Assembly: GCA_037043015.1 (NCBI GenBank)
Contig: CM073328.1
Span: forward strand, 11,071,495 to 11,135,494
DNA: 64,000 bases
Source: Bryum argenteum
Taxonomy: Eukaryota; Streptophyta; Bryopsida; Bryales; Bryaceae
Reading direction: 5' to 3'
The position numbers and the translations under genes were made by a program. The notes under the pieces were generated by a model, which did not search any database, was not told the origin of the DNA, and saw nothing but the letters and a program-made list of their open reading frames with translations. Below are positions 46,964 to 58,250 of the stretch, piece by piece (position 1 is the first letter of the stretch; the number at the start of each line of letters is the position of its first letter).

Positions 46964-48490
46964 TCAATTGAGAGAATACAATCGTGAACCAAAGTAGCTA
47001 GCGCGTTGGCGAGGGTTTATGATTTCTTGTGACTTTTAGTGCTAAACCTCATTGCAACTACAAATAGTAGTGGGGGTCTCACTGATGTACAACAATTGAT
47101 GTAATAATCCATTGAGAGAGACATACAATCATGAACCAAAGGAGCTAGCGACTTGGCAAGGGTTTGTGTTTTTTATGACTTTTACAACTAAATCTCAGTG
47201 AAATTAAGAATGATAGTGGTTGTCCCACTGTTGTACAACAATCGATGTATTAATCAATTGAGAGAGATATACAATCATGAACCAAAGTAGTTATTTACTT
47301 GGTGAGGGTTTGTGTTTTTTTATTACTTTTGCTACTAAACCTGACTGCAACTAAGAATAATAGTAGGTGTACAACAATCGATGTATTAACCCCTAAACGT
47401 CCCTAGTGTCGAAAAACGACATTTTGGATGAAGGGCAGAAACTTTGAAGAGCCATAACTTCTTCATCCGGACTCCATTTTTGACGAAATCACTTGGGTTG
47501 GGTCCCAAATTAAGTCTAGTTTGTGTGGTACAAATTGCAGATCCATACAATGAAGTATGAATTAATGGCATGCATTTTAGTGACAGCAGCTTTTGGTTTT
47601 GAGATTTCAAACATTGGGCATGTTTCACCATTGCAAGCCAATTATGCAAAACCAAAAATAGTTTTTCATGAATTTTTTTTACATAAGTATGATCTTTAGA
47701 TGTATTCTAACAACTTTCTAGTTGCAAGTTTTTTGATCCAAATAACTTTGCTAGTGGATTTGCAATGATGTTTCTACAATGAAAAAAGCGAAAAAATGGA
47801 TGATTTTTGAGGAGCTAGATCTCCTTCATCCACCGTTAGATTTCGACTTTATTCTTTGGGATAGATTCCAATCATAGTCTATTTTAAGTGGTAGAAACCT
47901 TAACCTAATTGAAGATGTATTGAAGATAGGGCATGGATTTGAGTGCAAAGAGTCTAGTTTTGGACTATTTTTCCTTTGTAAATTTTGAGGCAGTTTTCAC
48001 CATTGGAAGGCTACTATTTGAGCCAAGATATTTTTTTGATGAATTTTTTTGGTACAGAAGTGTTTTTGAGATGAAGATGAACAACTTTCTAGTTGGTGAT
48101 TTTTTGATTGCAAATTTCATGTTGGTAGTATTTTCACTTCAAAGTGGAAATGATGGTATTTTGTAGCCTGTTTTGCGCACTAATACGTTACGATCTCCCA
48201 ATCTATGAGGTCCCATGAGTCAAGTTTTGGCCCACATGATCTACTACAAGTCTATTACAAGTTTGTACGGTTAAGATCGGAATAGCTTATCTTTATTTTC
48301 ATCTATATCACTTTTTTTAAAAATGAGTTTTTGGCTAAAAATACCCCAAGGACGTTTAGGGGTTAATCAATTGAGAATAGTATAATCATGAGCTAAAATA
48401 GCAAGCTACTTGGTGAAAATTTGTGCTTTCTTTTATAATTCTACTCCATGTTGACAAAAACTTGAAGGAGAAAATAATGTTGCTAAGGTA
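46964..48490. repeat. ~130-bp tandem repeat interrupted by a piggyBac-like element
   Basis: Units beginning ATCAATTGAGAGA occur at about 46962, 47110 (diverged), 47253 and 48367. Each continues with ACAATCATGAACCAAAG and a GGTTTGTG.TTTTTTATGACTTTT stretch and ends GTACAACAATCGATGTATTA. The junction between the last two units is split by the 982-bp element at 47386-48367. Confidence 0.8.
47386..48367 (+). mobile_element. Family-1 piggyBac-like element, best-preserved copy
   Basis: A 982-bp copy with TTAA at 47386-47389 and 48364-48367. Left end CCCCTAAACGTCCC, right end on the other strand CCCCTAAACGTCC, hairpin GTGTCGAAAAACGACAT. The flanks ATCGATGTA and TCAATTGAG join across a single TTAA in the neighbouring tandem unit (47241-47260), showing the pre-insertion site. 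There is no transposase, so it is nonautonomous. Confidence 0.93.
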
Positions 48491-48984
48491 GAGGTACTTA
48501 TGGCTAATTGTGTGAGATGACGATCAATTATACTTTGTGGAAATATAGAAAACACCTATGTTGGTTTGGTTTTTTATTTTTAGAAGAGATTTTAGGAAGG
48601 ATTTCAAACAAAATTTCTAAGAGGCCCAAGTTCTTGTTGAATTCACAACGGTGATAATAGGTTGAAGCACATGCAATTGTATTCAATACTTGCATCCTTG
48701 CACGTACATTGTAGTGGAAATCTTGCTTCTCGGCCCATTTCCTCATAATGAAAAGTATAATACTTCAATTTGATGTTATTAGGAGCACTTTAAAACATGC
48801 ACTATGTGTCATTACAGACATCACTTTTAGTGTCATTTTTCACAAGTGGAAGCTTGCATGTAGAGTAGGAAAAGTGGGGATTATAATAATTTATTCTGAT
48901 GTCATTTAAAGCACAAATCAAAATAAGCACTACACCTCACTAGAGACAAGTCACTATGGACGTCACTTTTAATGTCATTTTCTA

Positions 48985-49740
48985 TCGATGTTTTTTGACA
49001 GGATCACATGAGTTGAGTTCCAAATGAAATCTAGCTTGTTTTGTAGATATTGTAGACCTAAGCAATGAAGAGTGAACAAATGGCATGTATTTTATCAAAG
49101 GAAACATTTGTTTTTAGTATGTCTCATGTAATTTAGGCATGTTTCACCATTGCAAGCCTCTTATGTGATATCAGTTTTAAAGTTTTTTTTATTTTTTATT
49201 TTTATTTATTTATTTATTTATTTACATATTTATGTTTAAAAAATAAACTCCGACAAATTTCTAGCTTGAAGATTTAATTCAAAATATTTTTTGTTATTGG
49301 ATTTGTGATGATATCTTAGTAATGAATAAAGTGAAATAATGGATTTGTTTTTAGGAGCTATTTCTCCTTCATCCATAGTTGGATTCAAAAAATAGTTTGC
49401 TCTTAGTGGTAGAAACCTTGGTCAAAAATGTTAGGGTATATCAAGCATCATTCAGGCATGGATGCGAAGGGTCTAGATTTTTAGAGATTGAGTTGAACAA
49501 CTTTCGAGTTGGAGATAGTTTCATTGTAGTAGCTATTTTAATAGAATTCTCACTCCAAAGTGAAAATGATGAAATCTTGTGGTCTCTTTTGAGAACGAAT
49601 ACGTTATAATTTTGCAATCTACAAGGCTTCATGACTAAAATTGGTCCACGCAACCAAAAAATAAGATTGTTACAAGTTTGTATGTCTCAGATGTGAAAAA
49701 GTTACCTTCATTTACATTTATGATGCACTTTTTGAAAATA
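48985..49740 (+). mobile_element. Degenerate family-1 piggyBac-like copy
   Basis: The sequence from GGATCACATGAGTTGAGTTC through CATGTTTCACCATTGCAAGC and GTTGGATTTGTGATGATAT to CAAGGCTTCATGACTAAAAT keeps the family-1 order. A TTTATTTATTT microsatellite (about 49190-49225) lies inside. Ends are not recognisable. Confidence 0.55.
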
Positions 49741-51225
49741 TATCTGATACCTAGAGTCGTTACGAGGGTGAAAAATGTAATTATTCATTTTCTTGTATAA
49801 GATAATTGTTAGGCGCATGTAGGCACAACATTGTAGGGAGAAAATTTGATGGATCAAACATAGAAAAATAATGTAATAATAGCAAGGGTAGGTAATAATC
49901 ATGATGTAATAAGCAATATAATTAGAAGTCAACAATTTTATGAAAGTTGTAGTCAAATATGAACATTGCCATGATTTTATCCAACATGGAGTCTTCATAA
50001 TTTTATGATATCCTCGTACCAAAATCGGCATATCAAATTTTGTTAAGACCTCCAAGTTAGGAGTTCTTTAGATCTAGAATAGTAGTAGAAGGAAAAACTT
50101 TAAAAGAAATGCAATATAACAACTGCAATGTTCTGAAAAATCATTGTTAGATTCAGCCAATACAATGTAGGGCTCAAATGAAATATGAATAATCTCTATG
50201 AACATGTCCCTAAGTTTGAGGTCCTATGAGCCTATTTATTGTTTTAATTTGAGCCGACGATCTAAACATTACCCCCTCTTTCTCACTGCATACGCCTTGG
50301 AATTTGCAAACCAAGTGTAAAAAGGGACCACATGCCCTATCTTCAACATTAAAATTATTTGCTTACGAAACACCTACCCATCCAATCTCCATGGCACCAG
50401 ATTGTGCACTACAAACCACAAGCTAAATCATTTATCTCAAAAGCAGTAATGACCAGACAAGAACTAACATAACGTTCACCATGAGAGGAGTTAGTAGTCC
50501 CACCAATGGTTTTATACATCCAAAAACAAGTCAAATGAACAATCTATTCTGACCACTTTGGAATTGTTATTCTTCTTCTTCTCCCAAGCATGGTTACCAA
50601 GGTACAAAGAACATGCCGTACTTGTTCTGAGAATTTTTCACATACACACAAATCTCTAGTACTTATGATGATGGGTATTAACAAGTACAAAACATAGTTT
50701 GCAAGTAGCTAGAAGTACGTAGTTACAATTTGAAAATACATGAGTATTCTTGCAACCTTGTTCCGAAGCTCAAAATTCGATTCTAACAAAATAAATTGAG
50801 CATGCTCTTAGCACACTCTAGTGAAAAAACAAACAATTTTCAGACATTTAATAAATTTGGGGGGGGGGGTCCATTATCTACAAGTGTACAAGGGCAACCA
50901 ATGGACTAAAAATTGACTTTAAAAATGAAGTTGAAAGGTGATGTGGCATTGAGGAAGCCCTCTAATGGGAATAGACCAAGTGCACTAATGGGATTCCTCA
51001 CTCATTTTGGCGTCAAAGGCAACTCCAAAACCGTGTGAACGGTGTGAGCAATCACTCCACGAAATCCGGCGCTAGATTCCCTAATCCCGCGCGGGTATCA
51101 GTCCCACCGGATATCAATCCCCGGAGAGTGGAATTTTCCCCGCACTTCCCTCGCTCACCTACACCGAACACCGCTCCCTAGCAACGGAGCTTCATCACCA
51201 CCATCGCGCGCGCGACCGCTCGGGG
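49741..51225. other. Intergenic region and presumed RLK promoter
   Basis: No gene to about 51000. GC rises from about 51020. A G10 run lies near 50862 and a dispersed-motif copy near 50470-50575. CG repeats near 51205-51213. Confidence 0.5.
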
Positions 51226-51354
51226 ATGATGGAGTGCTCGATCATGGAGCGCAGGAGTGCTGTCGTCGTCGTCGTCGGATTCGAGCTTCCCTTGAAATTT
51301 GATGAAGAAAGAGTCCGAATTTGGACGACGACGACGGCGAATCAGTCAAGTTGA
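51226..51354 (+). promoter_or_regulatory. Upstream ORF cluster in the RLK leader
   Basis: If transcription starts upstream, the leader holds a 42-codon uORF (ATG 51226, TGA 51352) rich in Val and Thr from GTC and ACG repeats. A 5-codon uORF follows at 51369-51386, and an ATG at 51388 is out of frame and overlaps the main start. Such leaders usually reduce main-frame translation. The transcript start is not known. Confidence 0.4.
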
Positions 51355-51407
51355 TTTTGTTTGTTGCGATGGTGGTTAGGGGTTAGCATGGTGGTGAGAA
51401 CGGAGCC

Positions 51408-54400
51408 ATGGACAGGAGGCGATGGTGGTGGCTGTTTCTTCTCGTACTATTACATTCCGGGGTGCAGGGGTTGTCGCCCGACGGTGTTGCGCTGCTGGAG
51501 GTGAAAGAGAGTTTGGGGGACCCGGACGGGGCGTTGCGGGATTGGGACCCTTCTGCGGAGTTCCCGTGCGAATGGACGGGGGTGTACTGCGTGAACCCAC
51601 GGGGGCGCGTGTGGGACTTGTCTCTTGGCGACTTGAACCTCACGGGCTCGATCTCGCCCAGCATTGGCAAGCTCGCGGCCTTGCGTTACCTCAACATCTC
51701 CTACAACGCGCTTATTGGGGAGATTCCGCCCACCGTCGGCTCCCTCTCTCGGTTAGTCATTCTCGACTTGAGCAGTAACAGTCTCACCGGCGTTATCCCC
51801 CCGGAGATTGGAAAGCTCCGCGCTCTCCAACACCTCTTGCTTATGAATAATAACCTCCAGGGCGCCATTCCTGGCTCAATCGGCCGCTTGACTGAGCTTG
51901 TCGAGTTTCTGGGCTACACCAATAACATCTCCGGGATTTTGCCGCCGTCACTCGGTAATCTTAAGAAGCTGCAGTTTCTCCGTATCGGACAGAACGTTAT
52001 CAGCGGGCCCATTCCGGAGCAGATTGTAGGATGTGTGAACTTGCAGTTTCTGGGGTTGGCGCAGAACAAGCTTACTGGGCCGATCCCCGCCGTGCTCGGG
52101 CAGATGACGAACCTGACTGCGGTCGTTCTCTGGGACAATTTGTTGGTTGGTCCCATTCCGCCCGAGCTCGGGAATCTCAAGAACGTAACGTTGCTTGCGC
52201 TTTACCGGAACGTGCTGGGCGGTACTATTCCCCCGGAGCTCGGAGGGTTAAGCTCCATTGAGAAGCTTTATGTGTACGCGAACAACTTGACGGGGGGCAT
52301 ACCCGAAAGCCTCGGAAACCTAACGACGGCAGTCGAGATTGATCTCTCGGAGAATTATCTCACGGGCACCATCCCGGACCGTTTGTTCAAGTTGCCGAAT
52401 TTGGAGTTGTTGCATTTGTTTGAGAATGACCTCACGGGGACGATACCGTCGATCGCCGGATACGCGCCGAGCTTGCTGTACCTAGATCTGTCTTTGAACA
52501 TGCTGTCAGGCACCCTGCCGAGGTCGTTGCAAGAGTCGCCGAACTTGTCTCGCTTGCAGATGTTCAGCAACAACTTGACCGGGGACATTCCGCCGTTACT
52601 GGGAACGCTCGGCAATCTCACGATTCTTGAGCTTTCGCACAACGAGCTCACGGGGAGCATTCCGGCGCAAGTGTGTTCGCAGGGGTCACTCACGTTGCTG
52701 CATCTCTCCTTCAATCAGTTGACGGGAGAGATTCCGCCGGGGTTGTGGGCATGTCAGACGCTCCAGCAGCTGGACGTGGAGGGTAACTCCATGACTGGGG
52801 AGGTTCTCTCCGATGTGTGGGTGTTGAAGCAGCTGCGGCAGCTCGAGCTTCGTGGAAACGCGTTCAACGGCTCCATCCCGCCGCAGATTGGCGACCTCTC
52901 GCAGCTGCAGGTGCTCTCGATCGCGGACAATCACTTCGAAGGCCCCTTGCCGACGGAGATAGGGCAGCTGAACCAGCTCGTCTACTTGAACGTCTCTGGA
53001 AACAACCTCCAGGGCAACATTCCGCCGGAGATTGGCAACTGCACTCTGCTGCAACGGCTGGACTTGAGCTTCAACGACTTCACGGGCGGCTTCCCTCCAG
53101 AGTTCGGGAGGTTACAGGGAGTCTCAGAGATTCTCGTCGCGGAGAATCAGCTCGAAGGCTATCTGCCCAATAGTCTCACCACTTGCAGACGCTTGCAGTA
53201 CCTGCACGTCGGCGGAAACAGCTTCTCAGGCTACATCCCCTCGTCGCTGGGGAAGCTCACGACGCTCCAATACGGACTCAACCTGAGTAACAATGCGTTG
53301 ATTGGCCGCATTCCGGACGAGTTAGGGTCGCTCTCAATGCTGGAGATGCTAGACTTGTCGCACAACCGGCTCACGGGCGTGATACCATCCTCTCTGGTAA
53401 ACCTCAACAGCATTGTCTACTTCAACGTGTCAAACAATCAATTGTCCGGGCAGTTGCCGCAAGGGGGTTTGTTTTCTCGCTTGAACGCGAGCAGCTTCTT
53501 GAACACGTCCGTGTGCGGCGCGCCGCTCTTAAAAGCGTGTCCGCCCGCGGGGATGTTACCAGCGCCGGTGTCGCCGGCATGGCAAGACGGCAATGTCTCC
53601 CCCGGCGCGTTGGTGGGCATCATCTCGGTGGTGATCATCTGCGCGCTCATCATCATCTTCGTCGGCGCGTGCTGGTTCTGTCGCCGCCCGGCCGCGCCAG
53701 TGCACGTCGTGACGGAGAAAGAGATGGAGGACACAATCTTCCTGCCCCGGTCCGGCGTCACTCTAAACGACATCATCGCATCGACTGACAACTTCAGTGA
53801 GTCTGCGGAGATTGGGTTCGGCGCGTGCGGGCGCGTGTACAAAGCGCGCATGCCGTCCGGGCAGTTGATAGCCGTGAAGAAGATGACGACCCATCTTGAC
53901 TCCGGGATGGCCCTCTACGACAGCTTCACGGCTGAGATCAAGACGCTCGGCAAGATCCGGCACCGCAATATCGTGAAGCTCATGGGGTTCTGCTCGCACC
54001 AGGGCTACAATCTTCTTATGTATGATTATATGCCCAAGGGCAGCCTCGGCGAGCATCTTCTGAAAGAGGATTGCGAGCTCGACTGGGACCTCCGCTACAA
54101 GATCGCTGTTGGCGCCGCGGAAGGGCTTGAGTATTTGCACCACGATTGCAAACCGCTCATTATCCATCGTGACATCAAGGCGAATAACATTCTGCTCGAT
54201 GATCACTATGAAGCTCATGTCGGTGACTTCGGGCTCGCCAAGCTCTTCGACTTGGCCGACACCAAGTCCATGTCCGGCGTCGCTGGCTCCTACGGCTACA
54301 TCGCGCCTGGTACTCATCTATCACTCATCATTCCTGACCTTCGGTGCCATGTCTCTTGCGTATTCACTTCAAGAATAGGTCACATGAATACTCACAATGG

Positions 54401-55294
54401 AGAGGCTTGGTCTTAACCATTTCTTGAGAGTAGATAATCATGATTCTTTTTTAGTGCGCACAAGATCTAAGGACATCCAAGGATAGGTTGAACAAGTATC
54501 GTATTCATGCCAATCTTGAAAAGTGGGCCAAAATTGCTTCATTTACTAGATTCATGGTCGGGTATCTCGTGCAACAAGCTGCAATTCATAACTGTTATTG
54601 TCATGTTCCTTGGGCTTTTAAACATTTGAGAATAGGTTGAATAATCACTTTCTTCATACTAGTCTTGAGAAGATATTTAGTTTTTTCTTCTAAACCCTTC
54701 GTTCTCAGCACTCGGAGAATAGTTGGAATGAACACTCCCAACTTGGAGTTTTTCTCATCACTAACTTGAATGATCGTGACAGAGTACGCGTACACGATGA
54801 ACGTGACGGAGAAGTGCGACATCTACAGCTTCGGAGTGGTGCTGCTGGAGCTCCTGACGGGGAGGCGGCCGGTGCAACCCGTGGACGACGGGGGCGACTT
54901 GGTGACATGGGTGAAGGAGGCGATGCAGACACACAAGTCGGTGAGCGGGATCTTCGACACGCGCCTGGACTTATCCGACGTGGTGATCATCGAGGAGATG
55001 CTGCTGGTGCTGAAAGTGGCGCTTTTCTGCACGCACTTGGCGCCGAGCGAGCGGCCGTCGATGCGAGAGGTCGTGCGCATGCTCCTGGAGGCCAGCACTC
55101 GCAAATCCGCCCGCGATTCTACCGACGTGGACACGCAATCCGTGCGCAGCACCGAATCCGACGCCCCGAGCGCCACCTCCGAATCCACGAACATCACCAC
55201 CTCGGAGCAAGGAGCAACAACCCTTCTTGTGGAATCGATCATGGAGTCCCCGTCCTCGTCGCAGACACACTCATTTCGTGAGAGCAAGCCGTAA
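51408..55294 (+). CDS. Leucine-rich repeat receptor-like protein kinase (class XI type)
   Basis: Two exons, 51408-54309 and 54783-55294, joined by a GT-AG intron that splits the Glu codon of the kinase APE motif (IAP / [11 protein letters not shown]), give 1137 residues. Layout: signal peptide (1-22, [10 protein letters not shown]), LRR N-terminal cap with CEWTGVYC, a long run of about 24 LRRs (LxxLxxLxLSxNxLTGxIP) and a cap with SVCG. One transmembrane helix ([19 protein letters not shown]) precedes the cytosolic kinase: glycine loop [14 protein letters not shown] lysine, HRDIKANN (920-927) and DFG (940-942). It is therefore an RD kinase with all catalytic residues. The closest remembered relatives are the Arabidopsis At1g17230 group, which act as plasma-membrane peptide or developmental receptors. 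The ligand is unknown. The C-terminal tail (about 70 residues) is Ser/Thr-rich. Coding GC is far above the flanks. Confidence 0.95.
54310..54782 (+). other. RLK intron carrying dispersed-repeat motifs
   Basis: A 473-bp AT-rich intron. It contains three versions of the dispersed motif (GACATCCAAGGATAGGTTGA at 54472, TTTGAGAATAGGTTGAATAA near 54627, and CGGAGAATAGTTGGAATGAA near 54713), each followed by a TCATGCCAATCTTGA-like or ACTAGTCTTGAGAAG-like string. Confidence 0.6.
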
Positions 55295-55930
55295 GGCATT
55301 GCTCTCTCATGAAGGGTAGCCCGTTTCCTGCTGCAATTTTGTGCGGCTCCCTTCCTGTTGTTGTATTCTCCCTTTGGGCAGAAAGAGGTTCCACTCAATT
55401 TTTACGGGTGGGGGGAGGGGGGTGAGCTCAAATCGCCAAACCTTCTATACATTCAATCCTTCTGCTGCTGAGATGCGGGGTGCGCTATTATTCGACATTC
55501 TTTGGGTCAACCCCGAACTGGTGAGCCATACTCCCAATCAACGACTGCTGCTACTACTTCTTCAAGTGGAGGTGGGAGTGTCGGTGATAACACTCGTATG
55601 CAGTATGATTCACCTTTTTGTGTGTTGACTAGTTTTTCTATCTTCTGTACAAAGCTGTTCGGTTCATAATGACCCCATCTTTTCATGAGAAAAAATTTGA
55701 ATGCTGTGTATGTCTCTCTCGTAATGCTTGATTGTGACTCTCTTTTCGTTGTTTTCTTGTCCTGCCTCTTGATGGTTTGATTGTGCTGGTTGAGTATCTT
55801 TTGGGAAGTAGTCAAAGTGTGATCACAGTGACGAATCATTGGTTGAGAACATTTTTATTCATTCGATGTAGGGGAGTGCCTCCTCCCTCTCACACAAACA
55901 CATAAACACATAGAAAAAATAAATAAGAAC
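55295..55930 (+). other. 3' flank of the RLK gene
   Basis: Presumed 3' UTR, falling in GC after about 55600. No further gene recognised. Confidence 0.5.
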
Positions 55931-55933
55931 ACC

Positions 55934-56305
55934 AAACCCTTGTAGGCCTGACCAAACCCTTGTAGGCCTGGTGTGAATAAACCCTTGTAGGCCTGGTGTG
56001 AATAAACCCTTGTAGGCCTGGTGTGAATATACCCTTGTAGGCCTGGTGTGAATAAACCCTTGTAGGCCTGGTGTGAATAAACCCTTGTAGGCCTGGTGTG
56101 AATAAACCCTTGTAGGCGTGGTGTGAATAAACCCTTGTAGGCCTGGTGTGAATAAACCCTTGTAGGCCTGGTGTGAATAAACCCTTGTAGGCCTGGTGTG
56201 AATAAACCCTTGTAGGCCTGGTGTGAATAAACCCTTGTAGGCCTGGTGTGAATAAACCCTTGTAGGCCTGGTGTGAATAAACCCTTGTAGGCCTGGTGTG
56301 AATAA
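55934..56305. repeat. 24-bp minisatellite, 15 copies
   Basis: The unit is CCCTTGTAGGCCTGGTGTGA plus ATAA, nearly invariant (one GGCGTG variant and one ATAT variant). Because 24 is divisible by three, all frames stay open and give spurious repetitive peptides on the minus strand. The array runs directly into TGTTCGACCTACCCTTGATG, a dispersed motif. Confidence 0.95.
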
Positions 56306-56681
56306 AATGCCTGTTCGACCTACCCTTGATGATATGCCCACGGGACATAACAACAATGATGGAGGAGAAAAACACCTGGAAGGCATGATGAGTATTTCGA
56401 GTACATCTGCCATTTCAATGTTGCTGCCATTTGATGTTACTGTAAGCCAACGAGGACATGATTTATAACATCAGATCTTGGATTCTTCTTAGACAAACAA
56501 TTGGAACCTTACGCATCAAATCACTATAAAACACACCGAATTAACAACGTGTTAAACAAAACATAAGATAATAATGTCATGTCTTCACTCATATTTCCTA
56601 TGCATTAGAAAATCATTCCTACGATATGTTTTGTTTTTAAGTTCTATGCCTAAATTTGTTTTACTTGTAATTCTTACTATG
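56306..56681. other. Intergenic, no gene
   Basis: Starts with the dispersed motif, then AT-rich unique sequence. Confidence 0.5.
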
Positions 56682-57267
56682 TTAACCCCTAAATCTTCTT
56701 GGTGTGTTTTGGGAGCTTGAAACCTAAAAACTGCGATTCTCTACCTCTAAGCACTCGTGGGGGTGTGAACCAATTTCTTTTCCTGTTTTAAAACTTCCCA
56801 CCCTAAGATCTTGTACCCAAGAACATGCTTTATTACTGTTCAAAAATTTGACCGTTGGATGTTTACCATTTGAGAGATCATAACATCCAAAGTTTGTCTC
56901 CCAAGTTTTTTTGGGCATTGCGAAGATTGGTTTTGAAATTTTTGGAGGTTGCCCTTGTAAAATTGGTAAACTTTTTGACTTGAGTCACTTTGAAATTTCA
57001 GTAGTGATTTAGGAATGAACATGTTTCAAAAAACAAATTTTTAAAAAGTTACTTATTTCAGCTGCCCCATCTCGGCTCGCAACCCAAGGATCGTCCTAGA
57101 AGACTCAAAAATTGGAATTTGACTTTGCAAATTTTACCACATACACATTGCAGTATAAGGAGGACCCAATAAAAATCTTAGGCAAAAATATTACTTCTAA
57201 GCCCTTCATCTAGGCTGCCCGAAATTGCAAAAACCCATTTCGGGCTTCAAGGAGAGTTAAGGGTTAA
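56682..57267 (+). mobile_element. Family-2 piggyBac deletion derivative (586 bp)
   Basis: TTAA at 56682-56685 and 57264-57267. The left end CCCCTAAATCTTCTTGG and first 250 bp match the transposase element's left end (AAAAACTGCGATT, CCGTTGGATGTTTACCATTT, GAGATCATAACATCC). The right 100 bp match its right end (CCTTCATCTAGGCTGCCC). Subterminal hairpin GCCCGAAAT/ATTTCGGGC. The whole gene is missing, as in an internally deleted, trans-mobilised derivative. Confidence 0.85.
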
Positions 57268-58053
57268 TGTTTTTGTATGAATTGATTGAGATGAACTCAC
57301 AATTTGGGTTCTTATGACTTTTTGTGTTACTACCCTTCTCTTGAAAATGATTTTTTAACATGTTCCAAATCTCTGAAGAAGGTAAGATTGAGATAAATTA
57401 CTAGGCACTTCTTCTTGATTGGAGAAAGTATCATCTTATGTTGAAAGAAGAAGAAATAGAATTTTAAACGTACAGTGAAGGTGGACATGAATAATGTTCC
57501 TTGTATCTATTCTTGGATACGTATGTTTGGAGGTTATAACAGCAATAGTAAAACCTTCAATTCCTATGGAGTATCTTTACAATAAGGTTCAAGAACCTCC
57601 TACCATGGTTGGTTGAGAGTTTTGATAGTGACATAGAAAACACACATAACAATTGAAGTAGCAAATGATAAATAAGTTCCTAGTTTGTAGCTAACATTGT
57701 GACCTTGAGCAAGACTGCGGAGTAAAATTTGTATTCGGTTAGTTAGCACCATACTATGATATGTTCTAGCACCATATATTATGGTATTTGGAATACTATG
57801 GTATTTAGTATGCATCACGGTTGAGCAAAGCAGAACTAAAGAAATCTTGGTGTTGCTAAAAAAACCCCATATTATTAGGGTGGTTACTATTATTATGCAT
57901 GATTGATTGTTTATGTCATGTGGGCACATCATCAAGAGTAGGTCAAACGGACACTATGTTTATGCCAACCTCTAGGTGTAGGGGTTTGGTGTGGTACACC
58001 TTCTTCTATGATTGATTGCATATGTTGCTTGATCAAATATGTGTATGGATCAT
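57268..58053. other. Intergenic with dispersed-motif copy
   Basis: About 57930-58005 holds the CATCAAGAGTAGGTCAAACG and GGACACTATGTTTATGCC motif. No gene. Confidence 0.5.
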
Positions 58054-58250
58054 AAGTCCTTTGGGGGGATACTATGTCAAGTATCTTCAAGGCACTAGTA
58101 ACTAGCTAGAAACTAGCGTAGTTATAGTGTCCACTCCCGAGAGGGGAAAGTAGTATTGTTCCGGTGGCCATTGGGATATTAGCATTACGAACGGACACTT
58201 CATTCATGCCGGCTCCTTAGAAACTGACCGGAGTTTCTATCTATCTATCT
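58054..58250 (-). repeat. Dispersed ~200-bp repeat (copy 2, inverted)
   Basis: Close inverted match of 41832-42044, ending in CTATCTATCTATCT. One difference is a short deletion around GTTCCGGTGG. Confidence 0.8.

Noticed and set aside
51422-51778. 118-codon frame overlapping the receptor kinase
   Set aside because: Out-of-frame shadow of GC-rich LRR coding sequence.
55859-56413. 184- and 161-codon repetitive frames on the minus strand
   Set aside because: 24-bp repeats keep every frame open; peptides are a by-product.
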